Source: Parabacteroides sp. (GTDB taxonomy: Bacteria; Bacteroidota; Bacteroidia; Bacteroidales; Tannerellaceae). Taken from it: DNA of 37,812 bases. Position numbers and translations under genes: made by a program. Of the stretch, positions 14,054 through 22,513 are shown piece after piece (the stretch's first letter is position 1; each line of letters opens with the position of its first letter). Under the pieces are notes generated by a model. The model was not told the origin of the DNA. It was given only the letters and a program-made list of their open reading frames with translations, and did no database searches. Where the stretch lies: contig JAHHQS010000019.1 in assembly GCA_020026285.1 (NCBI GenBank), positions 1-37,812 on the forward strand. Direction: 5' to 3'.

Positions 14054-16746
14054 TAATCTTTAAATAATTGCATTTGTTCTGCATCTTCATCCTGTTGTTC
14101 GTTTTCTTTCTCAGAAGATTGATCCTCTTCTGTCGTATCTTTTTGTTCGAGGAAACGAACAGGTTCCAATTCATTAATTGTTTCAATATTATATGTCGTG
14201 ATACGCTTACCTTTGGCCTTGAAACTTCTTGTTGAAACAAATTCATCTGTATCAATAGTTAATGCTTCTCTGTGACTGTCTACTCCGCCAAAGACAACTT
14301 CTATTCTTGAATAGTGTTCGTCTGTGAGTAGATAGAATGTGTTTTTAGGATTTTCTCCTAAAAGGTTCCTGCGGTTCCCGGCTTCCAGGAAGAAACGTTT
14401 TACATACGGATATTTCTGGTCAGCATCATAATAGGCAGCCGTCCATATTTTGTTTGGCTGGAATTTCTCGATAACAAGAATATCATTCTCGTAATGATTG
14501 CTTAAATCGAAATTTGTTGTGTAAAATTCGCCATTGCGGCGGATGACAAGAATTTGATCTTCGCTTTGGAATTCTCCCAGTTCCTCTCCTCTTCCATCAT
14601 AATTCAGACGTAGAACATCTCTGTCGAACCAGACCATTCGACCTCCCAATGTTGAACTTCCTCTTTGTTTTAATACAATTTTATGAATTTCAGCTTTGGT
14701 TAAAGTATTACCAATCGAACCTCTACCCTTGATATTGATTGTACTAAAGTCTTTTTCGAACATCAATATCTTTTGGCGAAGTTTTGGCTTTAATATGACT
14801 TTTACGGTTTCTGCTTCTCCATTTGCATTTGCACTGAAATAAAGAACGCGTGAACCTTCTGTTCCTTTTGTTAAATCATATTCACGGTCACGGGTAATTC
14901 CTCCTACAGCAAAACGCTTGATGTAGTTCACTCCCACTTTCCCATCACGATAAATAACATTGTAAATCGTTCTGCTGTCGTTTCTGTTAAATACATTCAG
15001 ATAAATAATGTCTTTTCCGACAAACATTTTCTCTGATATTTTGACAATCTTATAGATTCCGGAACGGTAGAATATGATGATATCATCAATATCTGAACAG
15101 TTACAGACAAATTCATCTTTCTTCAAAGAGGTTCCGATAAATCCATCTGCACGATTGATATATAATTTCTCGTTAGCCTCAGCAACTTTTGTAGCTTCAA
15201 TTGTATCAAAATTGCGGATTTCGGTCATTCGTGGGTAACGCTTGCCATATTTCTCCTTCAACATTAGGAACCATTGGATGGTATAATCAACAATATGAGC
15301 CAGGTTGTAGTTGATCTTTTCTATATCCGCTTGAATCTGTAGAATCAGCTCTTCAGACTTTTTAGTATTGAATTTCAAAATACGAGCCATTTTGATTTCC
15401 ATCAGACGAAGAATGTCTTCTCGTGTCACTTCCCTGATGAATTTTGGCTTGAATGGTTCCAGTCGGCTGTCTACATGAGCAATGGCTATGTCCATTGACG
15501 ATGCTTGCTCAAATTCCTTATCCTTATAAATACGTTCTTCAATAAAAATCTTTTCTAAAGAGGCAAAGAACAGATTCTCTTCTAACTCTCCTTTCTCTAT
15601 TTCCAGTTCTTTTTGTAAAAGAGATAAAGTATTCTTTGTAGAATGAATTAAAACTTCACTAACAGTAAGGAAATGAGGCTTATCGTCTTTAATTACACAA
15701 CAGTTCGGAGATACACTGATTTCACAGTCTGTAAATGCGTATAAGGCATCAATGGTCTTGTCCGAAGAAACACCAGGAGCCAGATGGACGAGTATTTCAA
15801 CATTCTTTGCTGTATTATCATCTACCTTCTTGATTTTGATCTTACCTTTTTCATTTGCCTTCAAAATGGATTCAATGACAGATGAAGTTGTTCTTCCGTA
15901 AGGAATTTCGGAGATGACCAGTGTTTTGTTATCCTGTTTACTGATTTTTGCACGAATCTTGACCGAACCTCCTCGTTCGCCATCATTGTATTTGGTTACA
16001 TCAATATAACCTCCAGTCTGGAAATCTGGATATAATTCGAATTTCTCCCCTTTCAAGTACGAAATAGAAGCATCAATCAGTTCGTTGAAGTTGTGAGGAA
16101 GAATTTTTGACGAAAGACCTACAGCGATACCTTCAACACCTTGTGCAAGCAGCAGTGGAAACTTGACAGGAAGAGTCACCGGCTCACGATTTCGTCCGTC
16201 GTACGAAGCTTGCCATAATGTAGTTTTAGGGTTGAAAACTGTTTCCAACGCAAATTTTGAAAGACGGGCTTCTATATAACGCGGTGCAGCAGCACTATCT
16301 CCAGTCAGAATATTACCCCAGTTTCCCTGGCAGTCGATTAATAAATCTTTTTGTCCTAATTGAACCAAAGCATCTCCGATAGATGCATCTCCATGAGGGT
16401 GAAATTGCATTGTATGACCAACAATATTGGCTACTTTGTTATATCTACCATCATCCAGACGTTTCATTGAATGAAGGATTCGTCGTTGTACCGGTTTCAA
16501 ACCGTCGTTGATATGAGGTACGGCACGTTCCAGAATTACATAAGAAGCGTAATCCAGGAACCAGCTTTGATACATTCCGGATAAATGATGGGTAATTCGG
16601 TCTGATGTTTTTTCAGGGATTTTTTGTTCGGAATGTTCCGTTACTTCCCCTTGATTCTTTACATCATTATTACCTTGGTTTGTTGTATTGTTGTCTGTTG
16701 AATTATTATCAGATGTGATGTTATCGTCTATATCTTCAGGCTTCAT
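14053..16746 (-). CDS. parC: Topoisomerase IV subunit A (ParC)
   Basis: DNA-cleaving subunit of a type IIA topoisomerase that decatenates daughter chromosomes. The N-terminal breakage-reunion domain starts near residue 50 (LSGMYQSWFLDYASYVILERAVP), with KPVQRRIL, the HPHGD helix (116-120) and catalytic Y157 in AAAPRYIEARLS. A coiled-coil/tower region and a C-terminal beta-propeller of YRSG/GRGEELG-type blades follow. The first 45 residues are an Asn/Asp/Thr-rich low-complexity tail, and the C-terminus is Glu/Asp/Gln-rich. The 897-aa length fits Bacteroidetes ParC. The residue equivalent to E. coli ParC Ser80 reads Ala121. It is first in the coupled unit with DUF3316 and S41; parE is not in the window. 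Confidence 0.93.
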   Translation of the reverse strand: MKPEDIDDNITSDNNSTDNNTTNQGNNDVKNQGEVTEHSEQKIPEKTSDRITHHLSGMYQSWFLDYASYVILERAVPHINDGLKPVQRRILHSMKRLDDGRYNKVANIVGHTMQFHPHGDASIGDALVQLGQKDLLIDCQGNWGNILTGDSAAAPRYIEARLSKFALETVFNPKTTLWQASYDGRNREPVTLPVKFPLLLAQGVEGIAVGLSSKILPHNFNELIDASISYLKGEKFELYPDFQTGGYIDVTKYNDGERGGSVKIRAKISKQDNKTLVISEIPYGRTTSSVIESILKANEKGKIKIKKVDDNTAKNVEILVHLAPGVSSDKTIDALYAFTDCEISVSPNCCVIKDDKPHFLTVSEVLIHSTKNTLSLLQKELEIEKGELEENLFFASLEKIFIEERIYKDKEFEQASSMDIAIAHVDSRLEPFKPKFIREVTREDILRLMEIKMARILKFNTKKSEELILQIQADIEKINYNLAHIVDYTIQWFLMLKEKYGKRYPRMTEIRNFDTIEATKVAEANEKLYINRADGFIGTSLKKDEFVCNCSDIDDIIIFYRSGIYKIVKISEKMFVGKDIIYLNVFNRNDSRTIYNVIYRDGKVGVNYIKRFAVGGITRDREYDLTKGTEGSRVLYFSANANGEAETVKVILKPKLRQKILMFEKDFSTINIKGRGSIGNTLTKAEIHKIVLKQRGSSTLGGRMVWFDRDVLRLNYDGRGEELGEFQSEDQILVIRRNGEFYTTNFDLSNHYENDILVIEKFQPNKIWTAAYYDADQKYPYVKRFFLEAGNRRNLLGENPKNTFYLLTDEHYSRIEVVFGGVDSHREALTIDTDEFVSTRSFKAKGKRITTYNIETINELEPVRFLEQKDTTEEDQSSEKENEQQDEDAEQMQLFKD

Positions 16747-16802
16747 ATTTAGATGGTCTTTCTTTCAAAAATTCCCAATTAAACTAATAGGTTTCAAATA
16801 TA

Positions 16803-16810
16803 CAAAAATA
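16803..16810 (-). promoter_or_regulatory. Predicted -7 box for parC
   Basis: TATTTTTG on the minus strand (TAnnTTTG), 56 bp upstream of the parC ATG. It lies back to back with the -7 box of the divergent GNAT gene, 15 bp away. Confidence 0.5.
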
Positions 16811-16825
16811 TTCAGGTCTTTTCTT

Positions 16826-16833
16826 TATATTTG
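16826..16833 (+). promoter_or_regulatory. Predicted -7 box for the GNAT gene
   Basis: TATATTTG fits TAnnTTTG and lies 19 bp before the ATG at 16853. No clear -33 element. Confidence 0.5.
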
Positions 16834-16852
16834 AACATCAAATGTAATTTTT

Positions 16853-17389
16853 ATGATACAGCTAAGAAGAATAACTCAGATTGATGATCCGGCATTGGAT
16901 CAGTTGGTAGACTTGTACATTCTTTCTTTTCCTGAAGAAGAAAGACGAAATCTTTCTCAATTGAATAAGATGATCCAGTCAGTTCCTAACATGTTTTTTA
17001 ATGCAGTAGAAATGGACGGGGAATTGTGTGGTTTAGCTGTCTATTGGGATTTTGATGAATTTTATTATTTAGAGCATCTGGCCGTATTTCCTGAAAAGAG
17101 AAATCATAAACTAGGAGGACAAGTTCTGAATTATTGGAGAGAAAATTTAACCAAGATGAGAATTTTAGAAGTGGAACCTGCTGAGGATGAATTAACCACT
17201 CGTCGAGTTAAATTCTATCAGAGAAATGGCTATCAGATCCTTGATAAAGATTATGTACAATTGTCTTATTGTAAAGACGAAGGTGTTGCTCCTCTTTGGA
17301 TTATGGCTTCTGAAGAAAGCGAACAGTTACCTCGTTTTGTTCAGACTATCAAAGATAAGGCTTATCGTGAGCCTTTAAAGTTCTTATAA
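16853..17389 (+). CDS. GNAT-family N-acetyltransferase
   Basis: Acetyl-CoA-dependent N-acetyltransferase fold, 178 aa, substrate unknown. Visible GNAT features: beta4 followed by motif A in YYLEHLAVFPEKRNHKLGGQVLNYW (residues 73-97), where the usual Q/RxxGxG/A pyrophosphate loop reads NHKLGG, and motif B near FYQRNGYQIL (residues 121-130). It is alone on its strand, divergent from parC and convergent with yidD, with only 35 bp to the yidD stop and no visible terminator. Family is fairly sure; substrate cannot be inferred. Confidence 0.85.
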   Translation: MIQLRRITQIDDPALDQLVDLYILSFPEEERRNLSQLNKMIQSVPNMFFNAVEMDGELCGLAVYWDFDEFYYLEHLAVFPEKRNHKLGGQVLNYWRENLTKMRILEVEPAEDELTTRRVKFYQRNGYQILDKDYVQLSYCKDEGVAPLWIMASEESEQLPRFVQTIKDKAYREPLKFL

Positions 17390-17424
17390 TATATGAATAC
17401 TTGCTTTTCGTGGGGTATGGTTTA

Positions 17425-17646
17425 TCAGGGAACAGGATCGTATCCGCTTCCGCCCCACGGGTGGCAACGTAATATACGTTTAATAGCCAGATATAAACCT
17501 TTTATCGGGCCATGTTTTTTTAGAGCCTGTACAGCGTATTCTGAACAAGTTGGAGTAAAGCGACAAGATGGCGGGGTAAGTGGAGAAATACAGTACTTGT
17601 AGAAATAGATAGGGATGAGCAATAGCTTGACAAAGAAATTTCTCAT
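17425..17646 (-). CDS. yidD: YidD, membrane protein insertion efficiency factor
   Basis: Small (73 aa) inner-membrane-associated factor that helps YidC/Sec insertion. The hallmark [11 protein letters not shown] is near residues 28-38, followed by KKHG and the Trp-Gly-rich [13 protein letters not shown] end. An N-terminal amphipathic helix ([15 protein letters not shown]) can lie on the membrane. Its ATG overlaps the rnpA TGA by four bases (ATGA), the usual rnpA-yidD coupling. The larger frame on the opposite strand here is only its shadow. Confidence 0.94.
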   Translation of the reverse strand: MRNFFVKLLLIPIYFYKYCISPLTPPSCRFTPTCSEYAVQALKKHGPIKGLYLAIKRILRCHPWGGSGYDPVP

Positions 17647-18032
17647 TGTATTTTCTCGCTTAATATACGGATAGCTTTGGTCATACTTTTTTCCATATCC
17701 TTAAAGGGCAGAATTTCCTTGTCCAGATAAAGGAAACCTATAAGCAAATGCTTGTTCTTGTCTTTAAGCAGTTCGAAAAGATCGTATTTACGTACACGAT
17801 AACTTTCACGAACCAGACGTTTTACTGCATTTCTGTGTACCGCTCTTTTAAAGCGTTTTTTCGAAACACTGATTAAAATGGAAACAGGTACACTTCCCTC
17901 CTCTTCTATTACCTGATATATCACCCTTAAAGGGTATGCAATAAAAGACTGACCTTTAGAAAACAAGATATCAATGTCTTGTTTTTTGCATAAACGTTCA
18001 GCTTTCGAAAAAGTGTACCTGTTAACAGTCAT
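17643..18032 (-). CDS. rnpA: Ribonuclease P protein component
   Basis: Protein subunit of RNase P, which trims tRNA 5' leaders together with the catalytic RNA (not in the window). The RNR-type signature is [21 protein letters not shown] (residues 58-78), and the N-terminal half has the expected [21 protein letters not shown]. 129 aa, normal. It lies 2 bp after hemD and overlaps yidD by 4 bp. In many bacteria rnpA is next to rpmH and dnaA; here it is in a DUF4271-hemD-rnpA-yidD operon, an order I associate with Bacteroidetes. Confidence 0.94.
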   Translation of the reverse strand: MTVNRYTFSKAERLCKKQDIDILFSKGQSFIAYPLRVIYQVIEEEGSVPVSILISVSKKRFKRAVHRNAVKRLVRESYRVRKYDLFELLKDKNKHLLIGFLYLDKEILPFKDMEKSMTKAIRILSEKIQ

Positions 18033-18034
18033 TT

Positions 18035-18793
18035 TTATTTCTTTCCTGATTCTTTCTTCAGATATAATTCCAAAGCTGCAGTCATTGACGGAGCTTCAGG
18101 GGTTGGAGCTTCAACATCCAGGCGTAATCCTGCTTCTTTTACAGCTTTTGCTGTGCTTGGACCGAAACATCCAATGCGGATATCCTGTTGATCGAAGTTT
18201 GGGAAATTCTTTAATAAAGAAGAAATTCCAGAAGGACTAAAGAATACAAGCATATCATAATCGAACTTTTCACCTTCTTTGAAGTCGTTACTTACTGTAC
18301 GATACATAACAGCTTCAGTAAAATCGATTTTTTTAGCTTCTAATTGTATTTTTAAATCATCTTTATGTACATCTGATACCGGGATTAGATATTTCTCTTT
18401 TGCATGTTTGCTGATAATAGTAATTAAATCATCTATTTTACCAGTTGCGCCAAAGAATATCTTACGTTTACGGTATACAATGTATTTCTGTAGGTATACT
18501 GCGATTGATTCTGACATACAGAAATATTTCATTGTTTCTGGAATTGTTATTCTCAGCTCTTCACATAATTTAAAGAAATGGTCAATACCTGTACGTGCTG
18601 TAAAAACTACTGCAGAATAATCTAAAATAGAAATTTTCTGCTGCCTAAATTCTTTTGAAGTCAACGATTCAACCTTGATAAAAGGACGAAAATCAATTTC
18701 GACTCCATATTTTTCTGCTAGATCAAAGTAGGGCGACTTTTCTGAAGCAGGTTTAGGCTGTGATACTAAAAGTTTCTTGATATTCAATGCCAT
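18035..18793 (-). CDS. hemD: Uroporphyrinogen-III synthase
   Basis: Predicted to cyclise hydroxymethylbilane to uroporphyrinogen III in tetrapyrrole synthesis. HemD proteins are poorly conserved. Here the two-domain Rossmann-like pattern is visible: VEIDFRPFIKVESL and TARTGIDHFFKLCEEL early, then the C-terminal VFFSPSGISSLLKNF (residues 183-197) and IGCFGPSTAKAVKEAGLRLDVEAPTPEAPSM, which is the typical ending. 252 aa, normal. Its first 10 bases overlap the end of the DUF4271 gene. Confidence rests on the C-terminal motif and context. Confidence 0.88.
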   Translation of the reverse strand: MALNIKKLLVSQPKPASEKSPYFDLAEKYGVEIDFRPFIKVESLTSKEFRQQKISILDYSAVVFTARTGIDHFFKLCEELRITIPETMKYFCMSESIAVYLQKYIVYRKRKIFFGATGKIDDLITIISKHAKEKYLIPVSDVHKDDLKIQLEAKKIDFTEAVMYRTVSNDFKEGEKFDYDMLVFFSPSGISSLLKNFPNFDQQDIRIGCFGPSTAKAVKEAGLRLDVEAPTPEAPSMTAALELYLKKESGKK

Positions 18794-19497
18794 AAAGCAC
18801 TTTTCTCGATAAAGTTATACAAATAAACAAAACCCTTTAATAAAATTATAAGGGGTAAAATTTCATGGCTGCAAAGGTACAAACTTAAATAGAATAAATC
18901 GAATTTTTTTATGTGAAATAAACGCGTAGTCTTGTAAATTATTGCTAAACGGAAAGCTAAATAGAATAAAATCATGATTCCAATAGCTAAAAAGTGATAA
19001 TTATCAAGAAAAGTGATACATATGGCTGGTATGTAAAGTGTGATTCCCCAAATACCTGTCAAGGCATTATAGGTTATAATCCACTGCTTGTAGAAGTTTT
19101 GGCTGGCAAAAATATATATTAGTATATAATAGATGATACGTCTTAAAAGATAAAACCCAAAAATAACGATAAATGTCATGGCTAGTGACATAAACAGTTT
19201 TTTCTGGGTGATATTGTTTAAATAACCTCGATAATATGCTTCCTGTGTAAAGATCAGGGATGTAAGAAGCATGGATTGGAATACCATGAAAAAGTTAAAT
19301 GACTTTTTATTGTACAACGACAATTCCGAGTTCTTGTTTTTTCCGACAGAGATGTAGCGAAACATCTTGACGAAAGACTTTACATGGATTCGGGAGTTGA
19401 TGGCAAAGAGCAGAAATAAGATGAAAATGACGGTGAACCAAACATCCGCCATTAACTGTCCGCTCCATAATCGTATACCTACATAACCTTCAAACAT
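18784..19497 (-). CDS. DUF4271 membrane protein
   Basis: Polytopic inner-membrane protein of unknown function, 237 aa, of the DUF4271 family found in Bacteroidetes beside hemD. At least six hydrophobic segments are visible, for example VWFTVIFILFLLFAI (19-33), FFMVFQSMLLTSLIF (69-83), LAMTFIVIFGFYLL (105-118) and a C-terminal LPLIILLKGFVYLYNF. It heads the hemD-rnpA-yidD operon. No catalytic motif is apparent. The repeated pairing with hemD and yidD hints at a link to membrane biogenesis or haem, but that is inference. Confidence 0.82.
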   Translation of the reverse strand: MFEGYVGIRLWSGQLMADVWFTVIFILFLLFAINSRIHVKSFVKMFRYISVGKNKNSELSLYNKKSFNFFMVFQSMLLTSLIFTQEAYYRGYLNNITQKKLFMSLAMTFIVIFGFYLLRRIIYYILIYIFASQNFYKQWIITYNALTGIWGITLYIPAICITFLDNYHFLAIGIMILFYLAFRLAIIYKTTRLFHIKKFDLFYLSLYLCSHEILPLIILLKGFVYLYNFIEKSALWH

Positions 19498-19525
19498 CTT
19501 ATTTCTTTAGTTCTTTTTTCGGCTA

Positions 19526-19533
19526 CAAAGGTA
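19526..19533 (-). promoter_or_regulatory. Predicted -7 box for the DUF4271-hemD-rnpA-yidD operon
   Basis: TACCTTTG on the minus strand, 28 bp upstream of the DUF4271 start; same box as at tRNA-Leu. No clear TTTG -33 element. Confidence 0.55.
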
Positions 19534-19543
19534 CGTTTTCCAT

Positions 19544-20557
19544 TTATACCCCGAAAGAAATACCCATTCTTTTGCCTTGAATTATCAGATCGTGTTCAGG
19601 TGTCACCAGTTTTAATCGACCGGCAACTTCACTTAATGGAATTGAATCGATCTTTCCGTCTTTTACGCAGACCATTCTTCCGAATTGTTTGTTAACAATC
19701 AGTTCGGTTGCATAACCTCCCAGGCGGGTTGCAAGATTTCTGTCGTAAGGAGAGGGATTCCCTCCTCGTTGAATATAGCCTAATACGGTTTTACGGGTTT
19801 CAAATCCTGTAGCCTCTTCGATTTCTTTTGTCAAGAAGTCTGTAGCTTTTACTTTATTAGGTAGTTTTACTCCTTCTGCAACCACCACGATAGAATGTGG
19901 TTTCCCTTTTTGGGCACGATTCAGGATAGCTTGGTTTACGACCTCCGGATTAAATCCAAGTTCAGGTAGAATAATGACATCTGCTCCACCGGCCATTCCA
20001 GCATACAAGGCAATCCAGCCGGCCTTGTGCCCCATCACCTCGACAAGCATCACTCGTTTGTGCGAACTAGCAGTCGAATGCAGACGGTCAATGGCTTCTG
20101 TGGCTATATTTACTGCTGTATCGAAGCCGAAAGTCATTTCTGTTCCCCAGATATCATTATCAATCGTTTTAGGAAGACCAATTACGTTAATACCATGTTG
20201 CGAAAGAAGATTGGTTGTCTTCTGTGTTCCGTTTCCACCGATACATACCAGGCAGTCCAGACCAAGCTCTTGATAAGCTTCGTGGATACATTTTGACTTT
20301 TCTACGTCGACTGAAGTCAACAATTCCCGGAAACCTTTTTCTCTGGCAGTACCAAGAATCGTTCCTCCAAGATTCAATATTCCTGAAAGCCTTTGTTCGT
20401 TGAGTTCTTCGATATCTCTGTTTAACAGACCGGAGAAACCTCCGTGAATACCTACAACTTCCATGCCATAACAGGTTATGGCCGTTTTCCCAATGCCACG
20501 AATAGTTGCATTGATACCCGGGCAGTCGCCCCCTGAAGTAAGAATACCGATTTTCAT
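19544..20557 (-). CDS. pfkA: 6-phosphofructokinase
   Basis: Phosphorylates fructose 6-phosphate to the 1,6-bisphosphate in glycolysis. The start is the ATG at 20557 (MKIGILTSGGDCPGIN), not nine codons upstream, because a -7 box lies at 20582-20589. Motifs: GGDCPGIN, LGTAREKG, the phosphoryl-donor loop CIGGNGTQ, catalytic PKTIDND, and MGHKAGWIALYAG. Gly follows GGN (E. coli Gly104 position), which favours ATP over PPi as donor, while the Lys in PKTIDND is typical of group III enzymes, so donor choice is inferred as ATP with moderate confidence. 337 aa. It is divergent from the GH3-family gene. Confidence 0.93.
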   Translation of the reverse strand: MKIGILTSGGDCPGINATIRGIGKTAITCYGMEVVGIHGGFSGLLNRDIEELNEQRLSGILNLGGTILGTAREKGFRELLTSVDVEKSKCIHEAYQELGLDCLVCIGGNGTQKTTNLLSQHGINVIGLPKTIDNDIWGTEMTFGFDTAVNIATEAIDRLHSTASSHKRVMLVEVMGHKAGWIALYAGMAGGADVIILPELGFNPEVVNQAILNRAQKGKPHSIVVVAEGVKLPNKVKATDFLTKEIEEATGFETRKTVLGYIQRGGNPSPYDRNLATRLGGYATELIVNKQFGRMVCVKDGKIDSIPLSEVAGRLKLVTPEHDLIIQGKRMGISFGV

Positions 20558-20581
20558 TGATTTTATATAAATTTCTTGAGG

Positions 20582-20589
20582 CAAAGATA
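20582..20589 (-). promoter_or_regulatory. Predicted -7 box for pfkA
   Basis: TATCTTTG on the minus strand, 24 bp before the pfkA ATG and back to back with the GH3 -7 box at 20609-20616. Confidence 0.6.
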
Positions 20590-20608
20590 GAAATAAAAGG
20601 AGAATAAT

Positions 20609-20616
20609 TATCTTTG
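20609..20616 (+). promoter_or_regulatory. Predicted -7 box for the GH3-family gene
   Basis: TATCTTTG, 17 bp before the TTG start at 20634, so the mRNA leader would be very short. Confidence 0.55.
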
Positions 20617-20633
20617 CTTCTTAAGAAAAGCAA

Positions 20634-22169
20634 TTGAATGTGGACTTTCTAACAAATTTAATATATCAGTACTTTCGTCCAAGACAAAAGTCTTTGTCTC
20701 GTTATCGTAATGACGCAGGATATATACAGGAACAACAATTAAGCCACTTGTTAAAAAAGGCGCAAAATACAGATTGGGGTAAAAAGTATGATTTCCGTCA
20801 TGTCAGACGATACGATGAGTTTAGGAATCTATTCCCGGTTCAGGCATATGATGATATCAAACAGGATATCCAGCGTATGTTGAGGGGGGAACGGAATGTG
20901 TTATGGCCTGGAATGACACGCTGGTTCGCGAAGAGTAGCGGAACAACCAGTGATAAAAGTAAGTTTTTGCCGGTTACTTCCGATATCTTGAAAAGCAGTC
21001 ATTATCAGGGAGGATTTGATGTGGTGTGTCTTTACCTGCGTAATAATCCTTCCAGCCAGTTCTTCCGTCGTAAAGGCCTTATTCTAGGAGGCAGTCATAG
21101 CCCTTCCGAAGTGAATACTCAGATTCATTGTGGTGATTTATCGGCTGTCCTTCTTCAGAACCTTAATCCTCTTGTGAATTTGGTACGTGTCCCGAAGAAA
21201 GAAATCATTCTGATGGATGAATGGGAAAGTAAAATCAAAGCAATTGTAGATAGTACCTGGAATGAAGATGTAAACAGTTTGTCTGGAGTACCTTCTTGGA
21301 TGCTTACTTTGATTGAAGCTGTTCTGAAAAAGTGTAATAAGCAGTATCTGACAGATGTATGGCCGAATCTGGAAGTATTCTTCCATGGCGGAATCAGTTT
21401 TGAGCCTTATCGTGAGCATTATAAAGAATTAATTCCTTCGGACAAGATGCATTATATGGAGACATACAATGCTTCTGAGGGTTTCTTTGGCATACAGAAT
21501 GATCCAAGTGATCCTTCGCTCCTGCTGATGCTCGATTATGGCATTTTTTACGAGTTTATTCCGATGAGTGAATTGGATTCTGATAATCCTACAGTAATAC
21601 CTTTGTCGGAAGTCGAACTAAATAAGAACTATGCTATGGTAATAACCACCGCCGGTGGTTTATGGCGTTATCTCATAGGCGACACTGTTCGCTTTACATC
21701 GTTGAGCCCTTATAAATTTGTTATTACCGGGCGGACCAAACATTTTATTAATGCTTTTGGAGAAGAATTGATGGTTAATAATACTGATAAGGCCATTAAG
21801 GAAGCTTCTTTGCAAATGAATGCTTTAGTAAAGGAATATACGGTAGCTCCTTTATTTCTCTTGGATAAGGCCAAAGGTCGTCATCAATGGCTGATTGAAT
21901 TTGAAAAGGCTCCGGCATCAATAGAACAGTTTGCCCGTCTTTTGGATGATATGTTGAAGAATGTCAATTCCGATTATGAGGCCAAACGATATAAGGAAAT
22001 CTCTTTGCAGCAGTTGGAGGTGATACCGGTTCAGGAAGGTTGTTTCTATCGGTGGTTGAGTGAGAAAGGAAAGTTGGGTGGTCAGCATAAAATCCCTCGC
22101 TTATCTGGAAATCGCACTGTTTTCGAGGAAATTCTCGCTATTAATTCCCGTATGAAGGAACACTGTTGA
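20634..22169 (+). CDS. GH3-family (auxin-responsive GH3-like) adenylating enzyme
   Basis: Member of the GH3 acyl-adenylate/amide synthetase superfamily (ANL-related), common in Bacteroidetes but without a settled substrate. The ATP loop is SSGTTSDKSKFLPV (near residues 101-114), with later motifs YNASEGFFG (near 279-287) and LWRYLIGDTVRF (near 343-354), then the C-terminal lid with ITGRTKHFINAFGEEL. 511 aa, complete. No in-frame ATG exists near the 5' end: an in-frame TAA lies at 20622-20624, so initiation is at TTG 20634 or GTG 20640. It is followed by a strong terminator. Family is secure, reaction specificity unknown. Confidence 0.9.
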   Translation: MNVDFLTNLIYQYFRPRQKSLSRYRNDAGYIQEQQLSHLLKKAQNTDWGKKYDFRHVRRYDEFRNLFPVQAYDDIKQDIQRMLRGERNVLWPGMTRWFAKSSGTTSDKSKFLPVTSDILKSSHYQGGFDVVCLYLRNNPSSQFFRRKGLILGGSHSPSEVNTQIHCGDLSAVLLQNLNPLVNLVRVPKKEIILMDEWESKIKAIVDSTWNEDVNSLSGVPSWMLTLIEAVLKKCNKQYLTDVWPNLEVFFHGGISFEPYREHYKELIPSDKMHYMETYNASEGFFGIQNDPSDPSLLLMLDYGIFYEFIPMSELDSDNPTVIPLSEVELNKNYAMVITTAGGLWRYLIGDTVRFTSLSPYKFVITGRTKHFINAFGEELMVNNTDKAIKEASLQMNALVKEYTVAPLFLLDKAKGRHQWLIEFEKAPASIEQFARLLDDMLKNVNSDYEAKRYKEISLQQLEVIPVQEGCFYRWLSEKGKLGGQHKIPRLSGNRTVFEEILAINSRMKEHC

Positions 22170-22212
22170 TAGGTATTTCTTTAATTGCGTTTCTTTTCTA
22201 TTGTAATAATAT

Positions 22213-22260
22213 AAATTCCCGATATGTTTTGGTAGACAATCATATCGGGAATTTTGCTTT
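22213..22260 (+). terminator. Terminator of the GH3-family gene
   Basis: A perfect 14-bp stem, AAATTCCCGATATG (22213-22226) with CATATCGGGAATTT (22241-22254), a 14-nt loop and T-rich sequence after it. It is symmetric enough to act on both strands. Confidence 0.85.
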
Positions 22261-22329
22261 TATTGTATTTCTATAAATGATTTGATAAAGAACTGTATAA
22301 AACTAATCAAAAGGTCCATTCTTTATTTT

Positions 22330-22396
22330 AATTCATATTGGTGAATTGATTGATTCATGATTGTGATTTGATTAATTCATAGTTGTGAATTAAAAG
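22330..22396. repeat. Three tandem 22-bp repeats carrying an ATTCA-N6-TGAAT dyad
   Basis: The core ATTCA recurs at 22331, 22353 and 22375, exactly 22 bp apart. Copies 1 and 3 are perfect dyads AATTCA-N6-TGAATT (22330-22347 and 22374-22391); copy 2 has a mismatch in the right arm. A 22-bp phase is about two helical turns, so three protein dimers could bind one face of the DNA. No known operator is recognised. Confidence 0.65.
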
Positions 22397-22513
22397 ATTG
22401 TTGATGTAAATCTGATAAAAGTTTATTTGAAAGTCCTTTATTGGATTTATAACCTGAAAAATACGGGTCTATTATTATGTATGATAACGGTATAATTATA
22501 GTAATATCATCTT

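Larger units (their letters stand above)
22170..22513. other. 344-bp gap between convergent GH3 and DUF3108 genes
   Basis: It contains a terminator (22213-22260), three tandem 22-bp dyad repeats (22330-22396) and then about 117 bp of AT-rich sequence in which I see no gene and no TAnnTTTG box. Since both neighbours end here, no promoter is expected. Confidence 0.7.

Noticed and set aside
17393..17602. 69-aa plus-strand ORF beside the GNAT gene
   Set aside because: It is the antisense shadow of yidD, whose [11 protein letters not shown] motif is unmistakable.
20187..20633. 148-aa minus-strand ORF over the start of pfkA
   Set aside because: Same strand but another frame of pfkA; Arg/Tyr/Ser-rich nonsense with no motif.
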